Origin: JANQKX01 sp039028695
GTDB taxonomy: Bacteria; Pseudomonadota; Alphaproteobacteria; Kiloniellales; Kiloniellaceae
Length of the DNA stretch: 30,004 nt
Reading direction: 5' to 3'
Assembly: GCA_039028695.1 (NCBI GenBank)
Contig: JBCCHN010000055.1
Coordinates: 1-30,004, forward strand
In this document: in pieces, positions 14,608 to 22,872 of the stretch
Numbering within the stretch: position 1 is the stretch's first letter
Layout: the number at the start of each line of letters is the position of its first letter
The notes under the pieces: generated by a model
What the model saw: the letters and a program-made list of their open reading frames with translations, nothing else
Database searches by the model: none
What the model was told of the DNA's origin: nothing
Translations under genes and position numbers: made by a program

Positions 14608-15836
14608 TACCGTGCCTCCAACAGTCGACTTACAGCCTCAGAAGCTGCCCAGGCGGTTGCGATTGATACGCCTTCAGCCGAAGACTCTTGCACCGGATTC
14701 CAATGGGCAATCGTGCTTCCGGTGACGAAAAGATTCTCGATCGTACCCCGGCCCTTTTGTTTGGGACGGAGCTGTGCGTCGACCTCGACACCCGAACGAT
14801 GTAAGCCATCCAAAACACCATCTATGTACCCGCTTGCGAGTCCCTCCGCGGCAATGGCTTCAAGACCCAGGAATGGTTCCGACACTCTATGGTGAGAATC
14901 CACTTCCAGCCCGCCCATCAGAACCCCGCCGCTGCATAAAAGCAGGGCGGAACATTCCAAGCGCTGGCCCTGTCCGTCGAAGACGGCCTGCACCCGGTTA
15001 CCATGCGTCTCAATGCCATCGGCTTTCGCACCCTGATGAATCAAAGTGCCCCCGCCAATCAGTTCAGACTGAAGGTTATCGTTGATCCGCAATCCGGGGA
15101 TGCTCGGCGGTAAAGTTGGAATTTCTCCGCAAGTCAGGCCCCGCTTAGAAAAGAATCTTAGAATTTGCCGGTGCTTTTTCATTCCAAGCACGGCCGGAAA
15201 TAGTACGATTTCGGCGCCTTTAACGACTGCTAATTCCAAAAGGGTTTGAAAAAAAACCTGAAGGTCTTCAACGCGATCGAATGCGCGAGCTATGGCGACG
15301 GTCCCCGTTTGTCGTTCGGGCCCCGGCAGATCCAGCTCGATGACACCAACCCCTGACGCCGACAGCTCTTGCCCGATCAATCTCCCGGCAAAATCCTGAT
15401 GTCCCTCAAAAGAAACCAGAATGACTGTTTTCCCTTGCAGTATCTGAAAAGTGACCTGACCTGAGAGAGGCGCATAAAACGTCAAAGGTTGTCCGACCAA
15501 AGACGGAATTTGATGGTTTCGGCCACTAGGCTGCTGAATCTCCATTGCCGAATGAAAACGATCAAAAAACCACCGTAAAGCCGATTTGATTCTGGAAGTG
15601 CCAAGCAGACTGTATGGATGTTTGCCACAGAGATAAGGCAGCAGATCGAAAGGATCGACCGCTGGGTTGGGATCAACTCCCGAGACCTGAGACAGCACCC
15701 TCACACCACCCGGCGCATAATGAAATGACCCAACACCGAAGGCCAAAAGGCGTACGCTATATCCAAGATCTTGCAAGCGTAACGCGGCCAAAAGGCCGTC
15801 CAACTCGGCGCCGATGATCAGAACATCGCTTTTCAT
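14607..15836 (-). CDS. glpB: Anaerobic glycerol-3-phosphate dehydrogenase subunit B
   Basis: 409 aa (E. coli about 419). Matches to GlpB include HPYSLLG, FHYAPGGVRVLS, PTLPPSIPGLRINDNL, SGGVLMGGLE, EPFLGLE, and LRPKQKGRGTIENLFVTGS near the C-terminus. It is a flavoprotein-type fold that, with GlpA, forms the soluble catalytic dimer oxidising sn-glycerol 3-phosphate to dihydroxyacetone phosphate. The N-terminal dinucleotide motif is degenerate (IIGAELDGLLAAL), with Glu where the central Gly of GxGxxG is expected. It overlaps glpA by 4 bp (ATGA). Divergence from E. coli is considerable, leaving room for an altered substrate. Confidence 0.87.
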   Translation of the reverse strand: MKSDVLIIGAELDGLLAALRLQDLGYSVRLLAFGVGSFHYAPGGVRVLSQVSGVDPNPAVDPFDLLPYLCGKHPYSLLGTSRIKSALRWFFDRFHSAMEIQQPSGRNHQIPSLVGQPLTFYAPLSGQVTFQILQGKTVILVSFEGHQDFAGRLIGQELSASGVGVIELDLPGPERQTGTVAIARAFDRVEDLQVFFQTLLELAVVKGAEIVLFPAVLGMKKHRQILRFFSKRGLTCGEIPTLPPSIPGLRINDNLQSELIGGGTLIHQGAKADGIETHGNRVQAVFDGQGQRLECSALLLCSGGVLMGGLEVDSHHRVSEPFLGLEAIAAEGLASGYIDGVLDGLHRSGVEVDAQLRPKQKGRGTIENLFVTGSTIAHWNPVQESSAEGVSIATAWAASEAVSRLLEAR

Positions 15837-17437
15837 CGCTGTTCGTCACTTGGCATAACACGATCGTACAATTGAAGCCCCATGGTGCCCCGATAAATAG
15901 TATCACTCAAAAGAATCTGACGGGCTTGATCATGCCATGCCACGTGGATTGATCCTTTAAGTCTTTCCGTCCAAAATCGCGTCAGCTCTTCCATGGAAAT
16001 CGGGTTATGGCTGTGCTGGGCGATAAGGTTTGCCAGCCGACAGCCGCAAAAGCTGCCCTGACACGGCCCGAAGCCAACCCGCAAACGTCGCCGGATATCG
16101 TGAAGATGTTCGATTCCCTTTTCGGAGATGAGCTTTTCCACGTCAGACCGGTCTACGGCCTCGCATTCGCAAAGAGCAGGTTGGGACTCGCCGCGGTCTT
16201 CATAGATTTGGTGGTTTGCCGTAGGACTCCAGCTGAGATGATAAAAAGACGCTGACCGACTTGATACCAGAGGTGTCGTTGCCGTTCGGCAAGGGAGATT
16301 GATACCCAGATGACGGCAGACCTGATTAACGACATCCTCTGCCATGGAGCGATGTGTGGTCAAAGAACCGCCACTGACCGTGAAAAAACCATTTAACCCG
16401 TGGCTGGCATGGTGAATAACGCTATGACGGCGAGGCAGAGGCTTGCCTGACTCCCATGATTCAGGTTTTACAAGTGGGCGCACGCCAGCCCAAGCACGGA
16501 GAATTCTGCGTTCGCGTATACCTGGAAAAAAGGACTCTGCATTGTCCAACAATTCTTGGATTTCAGCTGGACGCACAACTGTCACATCCGGACTGTCGAC
16601 CACTTCCGAAGTTGTGCCGAACAAGGACACCGTTCCTGTCGGTACCATAATGTCATGGCTTGTGGGTGGGCGGCAGCGATTAATAGCGCGCTTAACGAAC
16701 CTATGTGCGAAGACTAGTATGGAGCCCTTTGTTAGTTGCAGATCAACTACGCCCCCTCCCAATCGGGCTATCCGGCCCGCCCAAGGTCCGGTTGCATTAA
16801 CAACGGCATCGGCAAAAATCAACTCCTTGCCCCCTTCTTGCGAGCATGCAGTGACGGCCGTCACATTTGATCCCTGGCGCTCGATCCCGGTCACTTGATG
16901 ACGGGTCAACACGCAGCCGCCATAGTGCCGAATGTCATCGGCCAATAGGTTAACCAGGCGCCATGAGTGTATCGCGGCATCGGGAACAGAAAAGGCGCGA
17001 ACGACGGATCGCGAAAGGGCGGGTTCCTGGTTTGACACTTCTTCGGGAGCAAGTTCCTCCACGGGGATTTGAGCGGCCTGGCAACCAGAATAAAAAAGAT
17101 CAGCGAACTGCGGCGGATCTTCGGGAAGTGAAATGAATAGGCCGTCAGTTTGTTCCACGGCGCTAGGGCATAGGCTGGCAACGATTTGCCGTTCGCGCAT
17201 ACATTCAGCTGCGTAGGCCGTATCCGAAACCGCATAGCGGGCGCCGCTCTGAAGCATGCCATGAAAACGACTGCTGGACCCGCTGCCTAAATCTCCGTAT
17301 TCAATTAAGGTCACAGAAAATCCGCGCAGACAAAGGTCTCTTGCCACCGCACAACCGGTCGCGCCGCCGCCGATCACGACGACTTTTAGCTGCCCCGGCT
17401 GTGGCCGGGTGTTTTTGGTATGGCAGGGGTTAGACAT
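15833..17437 (-). CDS. glpA: Anaerobic glycerol-3-phosphate dehydrogenase subunit A
   Basis: 534 aa from the ATG at 17437, which has AGAGGGAG upstream and overlaps the permease stop by 8 bp; a TTG three codons earlier is possible. FAD-binding Rossmann start VVVIGGGATGCAVARDL (about 20-36), then the DAO-family core with GSGSSSRFHGMLQSGARYA, NATGPWAGRIA, RAWAGVRPLV and GFFTVSGGSLTTHR. The C-terminal part holds a BFD-type iron-sulfur motif (CECEAVDRSDVE ... GPCQGSFCGC), as in GlpA but not in GlpD. It is the flavin-carrying catalytic subunit. It directly follows the transporter permease and starts the glpA-glpB-kinase-glpC string, so uptake and oxidation are co-expressed. Confidence 0.93.
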   Translation of the reverse strand: MSNPCHTKNTRPQPGQLKVVVIGGGATGCAVARDLCLRGFSVTLIEYGDLGSGSSSRFHGMLQSGARYAVSDTAYAAECMRERQIVASLCPSAVEQTDGLFISLPEDPPQFADLFYSGCQAAQIPVEELAPEEVSNQEPALSRSVVRAFSVPDAAIHSWRLVNLLADDIRHYGGCVLTRHQVTGIERQGSNVTAVTACSQEGGKELIFADAVVNATGPWAGRIARLGGGVVDLQLTKGSILVFAHRFVKRAINRCRPPTSHDIMVPTGTVSLFGTTSEVVDSPDVTVVRPAEIQELLDNAESFFPGIRERRILRAWAGVRPLVKPESWESGKPLPRRHSVIHHASHGLNGFFTVSGGSLTTHRSMAEDVVNQVCRHLGINLPCRTATTPLVSSRSASFYHLSWSPTANHQIYEDRGESQPALCECEAVDRSDVEKLISEKGIEHLHDIRRRLRVGFGPCQGSFCGCRLANLIAQHSHNPISMEELTRFWTERLKGSIHVAWHDQARQILLSDTIYRGTMGLQLYDRVMPSDEQR

Positions 17438-19430
17438 CCAGGCCAAGCTCCCTCTTGCGGGTTTTGACCCAGGCGTTGATCAAGCGATCAGCAGCAATAG
17501 CAATAAAAGCAACACAAATTCCGGCGGTTAATCCTCGACCAGGATCGACTTTGGAAAGAGCAATAAGCGTTTCCTGGCCCAGATCGCGTGTTCCGACCAG
17601 TGCGGTAATCACCAGCATACTCAGCCCCATCATAAGGGTTTGATTGATGCCGAGCATAATGTCGGGCAGAGCCAAAGGAATTTGCACCCGCCTTAGAATT
17701 TGCGTCCTAGAGCAGCCCATTGCCCGAGCCGCCTCCACCACATTGGCGGGCACTTGGCGAATGCCATTGTCGGTATATCGAATGGCTGGAACCAAAGCGT
17801 ACAAAACCACCGCGACCATTGCCGAGAAGTCACCAACGCTAAAAAGCATTATGACAGGAATGAGGTAGACAAAGGCGGGTAGGGTTTGCAGCGTATCGAT
17901 GATTACCTGAACAATGTTGTGAAAGCGATCATTTCGCGCCGCTAGAACGCCGACGGGAATTCCAATGAGGCTAGCGATGATCACGCAAATCCCGACCAGA
18001 TAGACGGAAATCATCGCCTTTTCCCACAATCCCACCACCGCAATAAATGCGACCAAGCTACCGCTAAGCACGGCCAAACGCCATCCGCCCAACTTAAAGC
18101 CGAGCGCTGCGACTGTGATTACGACACCCAGCCAGGGCAATGCCAACATGAAGGTTTTGGTCGGCTTTAAAAGGTATATGAAGAAAAAGTCGCGAACAGC
18201 GCCGATATAGACATAGAGATTAATGTTGATCCAATCGATTATGTTATCCCAAAATTTGCCGGTCGTAGTTGTCCACTCCGACGGCATTTTGGCCAATGCA
18301 GGAATCCAATTGCCTAAAATTGTGCAGGTGATCACTACGCCCAGCACGCCGATAAGAAGTCTGTGGCGTATCCAAAATGAGCGCGGGTGGGTTTCATGAA
18401 CCGGCCGGCGCAATGCATAACGTTGGCTGATACGATCCAGAACGATTGCGACCAGCGTAATGGCAATTCCCGCTTCGGCACCTTGTCCGATCCGCAGGGC
18501 TTTTAGTGACTGCCAAACGTCAAAGCCGAGGCCGCCGGCTCCGATCATCGAGGCGATAATCACCATATTGAGCGTCAGCATTATGACCTGATTTACACCC
18601 ACCATCAAACGGGGTTTGATTGATGGCAACATAACCTTCCAGGTGAGCTGGCGCTTAGAGCATCCGACCATACGTCCGAACTCCACTGTTTCACTATTGA
18701 CTTGTTGGAGCGCCACCCGCGTTACCCGTGCCATGGGCGGCATGGCATAGATAAGCGTCACCACAAGCGCGGCTGCCGGCCCATAGCCGAAAAGCATTAA
18801 TGCGGGGACAAGGTAAGCAAACACCGGCATGGTCTGCATAAAGTCGAAGATCGGCGTCAGCAGCTTGTCCAGGGCCTGGATTCGATAGGCGGCTACACCC
18901 AACAAGACACCGCTTACAATGCCGATCATCACGGCAACGATGATCGACGCAAAGGTCAACATAGTGCTGTCCCATAGTCCAATGAAGGCCACGTAGAGGA
19001 AAGACAGCCCAATTAAGATCGACAGACGCCTGCTTTTCAGGGCGAATCCGAAATAGAGAAAAAGGGCAATAACGCCGACCCACGAAAGCGGCTGAATTTG
19101 AACTATCGTTCCCGCGATCTGAAGCTTAAAGCCAGTGGAGAGCAATCCCTGGAGGAACAGCATCGGAGCTTCCAAAAGGGCACCGATGGCTCTGGTTAGT
19201 TGTTTGAAGGTAAATAACCCCAAGTCGGCTTCTTCTATGAGCCATTTGACGCCGGTTGTTAAGGCCTGGTCAAACGGCAGCACCCATGATTCAGGAAATG
19301 CGCGCCACCAAGCCTCGCCATCGGCTAGAAAAATGGCAACGAGGGTGAGCGCGGCGGCGAGGCCAATCAGAAGGAGGCTAAGGTTTGGGCCATGCTTTGA
19401 CGGCTCGGCAATTTGGCCGGGGTGGGTCAT
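17430..19430 (-). CDS. ABC transporter permease, ProW/OpuAB type, two fused domains
   Basis: 666 aa with two complete permease halves in one chain. Each half has several membrane segments and an EAA coupling loop: EFGRMVGCSKRQLTWKVMLPSIKP (about 250-273) and EAARAMGCSRTQILRRVQIPLALP (about 566-589). Shared landmarks include D-F-MQTMPVFAYLVPALMLF (195-214) and D-TLQTLPAFVYLIPVIMLF (512-530). The halves correspond to a duplicated ProW-like unit, so the chain can form the whole membrane pore that normally needs a homodimer. Quaternary-ammonium osmolytes are the usual substrates of the class; the neighbouring glpABC genes suggest a different cargo here. It follows the binding-protein gene (124 bp gap with a hairpin) and overlaps glpA. 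Confidence 0.92.
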   Translation of the reverse strand: MTHPGQIAEPSKHGPNLSLLLIGLAAALTLVAIFLADGEAWWRAFPESWVLPFDQALTTGVKWLIEEADLGLFTFKQLTRAIGALLEAPMLFLQGLLSTGFKLQIAGTIVQIQPLSWVGVIALFLYFGFALKSRRLSILIGLSFLYVAFIGLWDSTMLTFASIIVAVMIGIVSGVLLGVAAYRIQALDKLLTPIFDFMQTMPVFAYLVPALMLFGYGPAAALVVTLIYAMPPMARVTRVALQQVNSETVEFGRMVGCSKRQLTWKVMLPSIKPRLMVGVNQVIMLTLNMVIIASMIGAGGLGFDVWQSLKALRIGQGAEAGIAITLVAIVLDRISQRYALRRPVHETHPRSFWIRHRLLIGVLGVVITCTILGNWIPALAKMPSEWTTTTGKFWDNIIDWININLYVYIGAVRDFFFIYLLKPTKTFMLALPWLGVVITVAALGFKLGGWRLAVLSGSLVAFIAVVGLWEKAMISVYLVGICVIIASLIGIPVGVLAARNDRFHNIVQVIIDTLQTLPAFVYLIPVIMLFSVGDFSAMVAVVLYALVPAIRYTDNGIRQVPANVVEAARAMGCSRTQILRRVQIPLALPDIMLGINQTLMMGLSMLVITALVGTRDLGQETLIALSKVDPGRGLTAGICVAFIAIAADRLINAWVKTRKRELGLDV

Positions 19431-19501
19431 CGTTTAGCGGTACCTAGACGGTAATCGATGTCAATACTGACGGCACATTGCTTCGTCATAGCGACGGTGG
19501 A

Positions 19502-19528
19502 GCGGTGCCCGGTTATTCGGGCGACCGC
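19502..19528 (-). other. Intercistronic hairpin between binding protein and permease
   Basis: GCGGTGCCCG (19502-19511) and CGGGCGACCGC (19518-19528) form a 10-bp GC-rich stem with one bulged base. There is no following T-run in the minus direction. Such hairpins after binding-protein genes often stabilise the upstream message and give more binding protein than permease; that role here is an inference. Confidence 0.5.
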
Positions 19529-19554
19529 CCGCCCCGCAATTTACGTAACGAGAC

Positions 19555-20526
19555 CTATTCGAGCCAAGGCCTCCACGTGTCTTCATTTTCAGCAACCCAC
19601 TGTGCAGCAACATCTTCAGTCGGCACGCCCTCAACGTCGCTCTTGTAAACCATCTCGCCCATGGTCTTGCCGTCTAAGGTGAAGTTCCGCCATACGCTGT
19701 AAGCTTTGGGCCAAACCTCTTCACCACCGGCCCAAGCCGATTTCCACATATGGCCCCGCGGCCGTCCACAGTCGTAGGATTTGTCCGCATTGGGGCCCCA
19801 AGAGGGATCATCGTAGCAGGCGTCATCATACTCGGGCCAATCCACAAACTCACCCTCATAGATCGCCGGCAGCCAAAAAGGTTCCCAAGTCCAGCCGACA
19901 ATTGGCTGCTTGCGTTTGATTGCAGCAACAAATTCAGCTGTCAATGCACCATCACTGCCCGCGTGAATGACTTCAAATGGAAGATCCAATGCTTCGACCC
20001 GTTCGGCGTCGTGGCCGCCCCATTCGATGGGACCGCTCAAAAATCGTCCATTAGGAGAAGTTTCAGCCACAGATAGGGCTTCCGCGCACTGCGGCTCCAA
20101 CAAAGCCTTCCAATCAGGTAAGCCCGGGCAAACATCCTTTACATAGAGCGGATACCACCAATCTTCGTTAACGGCGATGCCGATGTTTCCCATGTTCAAG
20201 ACATTGCCGGAATCCCAGGCGTCGGCCATCGCCGCTTTGGCTGTCGTATCCCAACCGGGAGATCCAATGTGCAGATCGCCGGATTTTAGCCCGGCAAACT
20301 GCCCCAAATAATCGGCCGGGGTGTATTCCACATTGTAGTTTAGCTTCTCCAGGAGATCGCCTAAGATGTACATGATAATGTTGTCGCCGGAATAGCCCAT
20401 AATCACGAGCTTGATCGGCTCATCGGATTCCGGCGCATCCGCTGCCATGGTCGGTAAGGAAACCGCACCCAAAGCGAGCGCCCCAGCGATCGGGCCAGCG
20501 ATAGATTTTCCAAGTTTGCTTAGCAT
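19555..20526 (-). CDS. ABC transporter substrate-binding protein, ProX/OpuAC type
   Basis: 323 aa from the ATG at 20526, preceded by AGGGAGAA. N-terminal signal peptide MLSKLGKSIAGPIAGALALG ending near PTMA-ADAPES (cleavage about residue 28). The mature protein starts IKLVIMGYSGDNIIMYILGDLLEKLNYNVEYTPADYLGQFAGLKSGDLHI, the standard OpuAC/ProX opening. The middle is rich in Trp (VGWTWEPFWLP, VDWPEYDD, HMWKSAW, VWPKAYSVW), as in proteins whose aromatic cage binds a trimethylammonium group. Four Cys in the exported part could form two disulfides. Periplasmic. It is the first gene of the minus-strand operon. Confidence 0.92.
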   Translation of the reverse strand: MLSKLGKSIAGPIAGALALGAVSLPTMAADAPESDEPIKLVIMGYSGDNIIMYILGDLLEKLNYNVEYTPADYLGQFAGLKSGDLHIGSPGWDTTAKAAMADAWDSGNVLNMGNIGIAVNEDWWYPLYVKDVCPGLPDWKALLEPQCAEALSVAETSPNGRFLSGPIEWGGHDAERVEALDLPFEVIHAGSDGALTAEFVAAIKRKQPIVGWTWEPFWLPAIYEGEFVDWPEYDDACYDDPSWGPNADKSYDCGRPRGHMWKSAWAGGEEVWPKAYSVWRNFTLDGKTMGEMVYKSDVEGVPTEDVAAQWVAENEDTWRPWLE

Positions 20527-20549
20527 TTTTAGTTCTCCCTGGTCGTTGA

Positions 20550-20599
20550 TGCCTATGTGGGACTGTCGATTTGGCGGTGCCAAAGAAGGCACATAGGCA
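20550..20599 (-). promoter_or_regulatory. Structured 5' leader of the transporter-glp operon
   Basis: Nested inverted repeats: outer arms TGCCTATGTG (20550-20559) and CACATAGGCA (20590-20599), 10 bp perfect; inner arms TTTGGC (20570-20575) and GCCAAA (20579-20584) with a 3-nt loop. It lies in the presumed leader of the binding-protein gene, ending 23 bp before the start codon. No known riboswitch family is recognised. Confidence 0.55.
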
Positions 20600-20653
20600 G
20601 GCGAGCCACACCCAAAAGGCTACCGAAATTCAAAATAGCGTGAGAAATGAACA

Positions 20654-20673
20654 AAAACAATCAAAATTGTTTT
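20654..20673. promoter_or_regulatory. Palindromic operator candidate in divergent promoter
   Basis: AAAACAAT (20654-20661), a 4-nt spacer CAAA, and ATTGTTTT (20666-20673) form a perfect 8-bp dyad between the binding-protein operon and the DeoR-family gene. Read on the minus strand it covers a TTGATT that could be a -35 element. The adjacent TTTCGAAATT is a second small dyad. The DeoR/GlpR-type neighbour is the obvious candidate ligand. Confidence 0.5.
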
Positions 20674-20731
20674 CGAAATTGACCGAATTTGTGGGATGCT
20701 CGATCAATTATGATGTGTTACAGACTCTTTT

Positions 20732-21562
20732 ATGGTGTCCAAGATTCGAAATTCGGCGGCCCGACGTCTAACAATCCAGCGTCAATTATTGGTGGACGGT
20801 GCTGTCACGGTTGAAGCCCTAGCGCGGGACCTGGGGGTCTCGGAAGCCACCATTCGCCGGGACCTTTCGGTGATTGAGCAAGAGGGTGCTATTCGCCGGA
20901 CCCATGGAGGTGCCATAGCTGAGGCGCCGCGGGGAGCCGATCAGGCATTTGCGATACGCGAGCAGCAAGACGGCGAGGCGAAGCGTGCCATAGCCCGCTC
21001 CGCAATGACACTAATTGCGCCTGACCAAACCCTGCTTATGAACGACGGCTCCACTAACTTGGCGTTAGCCCGAGAACTTGTGGCATCACGTATGAGGCTG
21101 ACGGTTATCACGCCTGGTGTGAATATCGCGGCCTACCTTTCAGAGAGCCCGGATATCACGGTTTATTTACTGGGCGGGCAGTTGCGTCATCAGACGCTCA
21201 GTACCTCGGGGGGATTTGCCGAATCCATGTTGTCTTCCTTTAATGCAGATATTGCGTTTATTGCAGCAGAGGGCCTAACCGCTACGTCTGGCCTGACCTA
21301 TTCTTATGAAAAAGATGCCGTTCTTGCCGCTGCAATGAACTCCAAGGCGAAAACTACCATTATCCTTGCTACATCACGCAAGATTGGTCAACGAGATCGT
21401 ATCACCGCTTTTTCCACCGACGCCATTGATCTGTTGGTGACTGATTGCCATGACACTAAGCATCTGCAGGACTTAAAAGAGGCGGGCATGGATGTGGAGA
21501 CTTGTGCCACCGACGCTGGCACGGTGGCATCACTTCCGACGAATCAAGCCAAATCCCGTTAG
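20732..21562 (+). CDS. DeoR/GlpR-family transcriptional repressor
   Basis: 276 aa. N-terminal HTH (VTVEALARDLGVSEATIRRDLSVIEQEGAIRRTHGGA, about 26-63) with the DeoR-family signature, then a DeoRC sensor domain with MNDGSTNLALAREL and a C-terminal LLVTDCHD segment. Proteins of this kind bind phosphorylated sugars or polyols; GlpR binds glycerol 3-phosphate. It is divergent from the transporter-glp operon and upstream of the transporter ATPase, so it likely controls both arms in response to the phosphorylated substrate. The ATG at 20732 has no visible ribosome site. The C-terminal 30 residues (from about 245) are longer than needed for the domain. Confidence 0.9.
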   Translation: MVSKIRNSAARRLTIQRQLLVDGAVTVEALARDLGVSEATIRRDLSVIEQEGAIRRTHGGAIAEAPRGADQAFAIREQQDGEAKRAIARSAMTLIAPDQTLLMNDGSTNLALARELVASRMRLTVITPGVNIAAYLSESPDITVYLLGGQLRHQTLSTSGGFAESMLSSFNADIAFIAAEGLTATSGLTYSYEKDAVLAAAMNSKAKTTIILATSRKIGQRDRITAFSTDAIDLLVTDCHDTKHLQDLKEAGMDVETCATDAGTVASLPTNQAKSR

Positions 21563-21582
21563 CGACCTCAAAGAACGATCCC

Positions 21583-22635
21583 ATGACTTCTGGCGCCTTA
21601 GAGTCCCCAAGTATCCTTTCCTGCCAAAACCTTTGGAAACTGTTTGGCACCGATTCATTAACCTTTCTCAAGGCTCATGATTTTGACCCACCAGAAGAAG
21701 CACTTACCGCCAACGGCATAATCACCGCCGTGAAGAAAGCAACGATCGATGTGAAAGAAGGGGAGATATTCATCATCATGGGCCTTTCCGGCTCGGGCAA
21801 GTCCACGTTGGTGCGCTGCTTGTCCCGGCTCGTCGAGGCCACAGCCGGGAAGGTCGTTTTTGGCGGGCAGGATCTTCAAGCCTTGGGCGAAAAAGACCTC
21901 ATGGAAATTCGCCGGCACAGAATGGGCATGGTGTTTCAGCATTTCGCCTTGCTGCCCCACCTCACCATTTTAGGAAACGTTGCTTTTCCCTTGGAGATTC
22001 AAGGGATGGAGCGCGGGAAGAGGGAAGTGCGCGCATTGGAAATGATTGACCTTGTCGGATTGGGCGGCCGGGAAAACTACTATCCCAGGGAACTTTCAGG
22101 CGGACAACAGCAGCGCGTTGGAATTGCCCGCTCCTTGGCTGTTGAGCCTGAAATTTGGTTCCTTGATGAGCCGTTCTCGGCGCTTGATCCTCTAATCCGT
22201 AGAGAAATGCAGGATGAGTTTTTGCGGCTGCAGAGCGTTTTACGGAAAACGATTGTTTTTATCACCCACGATTTTGACGAAGCTGTGCGCTTGGCTGACC
22301 GCATTGCCATCATGAAAGACGGTGAAATCATTCAAATCGGCACAGCGGAAGAACTGTTGTTGACCCCGGCCACAGATTATGTGCGCGAATTCACCAAGGA
22401 CATACCGAGATCCAAGGTTTTGACTGCGCGCGCCGTGATGGATCCAATCGACAGCACAGCCAGCGATCTGAGTGTGGTGCTGGCTCAAGTGCCAGCCACC
22501 TCCAAACTTGAAGATCTTGCAGATTTTCTCATGCAGAAAAACAGCGAAGCCCTGGTTGTTGACGAACGTAAGAATCCGATCGGCCGGCTGCATAAGCAAG
22601 TTGTTATGGAGGCGCTATTAAAAAAAGACGGCTGA
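21583..22635 (+). CDS. ABC transporter ATP-binding protein, ProV/OpuAA type
   Basis: 350 aa from the ATG at 21583, 20 bp after the repressor stop; an earlier in-frame start would overlap the repressor gene. Walker A GLSGSGKST (67-75), Q-loop VFQHFALLPHLTI, signature LSGGQQQRVGIA (from 171), Walker B WFLDEP (D195, E196) and H-loop THDFDEA. The N-terminal insert before Walker A and the LEIQGM segment are characteristic of ProV/OpuAA. The C-terminal part carries one CBS-like unit (SKLEDLADFLMQKNSEALVVDERKNPIGRL) rather than a clear pair, so ionic-strength sensing may be weakened. It completes the transporter whose other two genes lie on the opposite strand. Confidence 0.93.
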   Translation: MTSGALESPSILSCQNLWKLFGTDSLTFLKAHDFDPPEEALTANGIITAVKKATIDVKEGEIFIIMGLSGSGKSTLVRCLSRLVEATAGKVVFGGQDLQALGEKDLMEIRRHRMGMVFQHFALLPHLTILGNVAFPLEIQGMERGKREVRALEMIDLVGLGGRENYYPRELSGGQQQRVGIARSLAVEPEIWFLDEPFSALDPLIRREMQDEFLRLQSVLRKTIVFITHDFDEAVRLADRIAIMKDGEIIQIGTAEELLLTPATDYVREFTKDIPRSKVLTARAVMDPIDSTASDLSVVLAQVPATSKLEDLADFLMQKNSEALVVDERKNPIGRLHKQVVMEALLKKDG

Positions 22636-22666
22636 TGGCAAAAACATGGAAGGGAATGGCAGCTTT

Positions 22667-22872
22667 TGGCTAAAACTCGCCAGAACTCTTAGGCTATTCC
22701 AACCTCCGCAATTGGATCTCAACGCGGACATTGAGATGGGGCAAAAGAACATGGCAAGCATTAAAAATCGACGTCAAAGAAAACCTCTCGGGTCCTTCCC
22801 AGCCCTCGATTGCAATGCGGGGCGGCTCCGCGCTGGCATTAGCTAGTGAGTAGGAAATTGCCGAGGGTTAAC
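22667..22872 (+). repeat. Dispersed 206-bp repeat, copy 1
   Basis: Begins TGGCTAAAACTCGCC and ends GAGGGTTAAC. It matches 27491-27696 in the same orientation and at the same length with about 75-80% identity by eye; the best blocks are GGATCTCAA, AAAAATCGACG, CGGGTCCTTCC and a 22-base stretch around GCAATGCGGGGCGGCTCCGC. A 66-codon frame (22646-22846) runs through this copy, but the frame is broken by a TAA in copy 2, so coding is doubtful. Confidence 0.85.

Noticed and set aside
22646..22846. 66-aa open frame inside repeat copy 1
   Set aside because: The equivalent frame in copy 2 is broken by a stop and no family is recognised, so the repeat is treated as non-coding.
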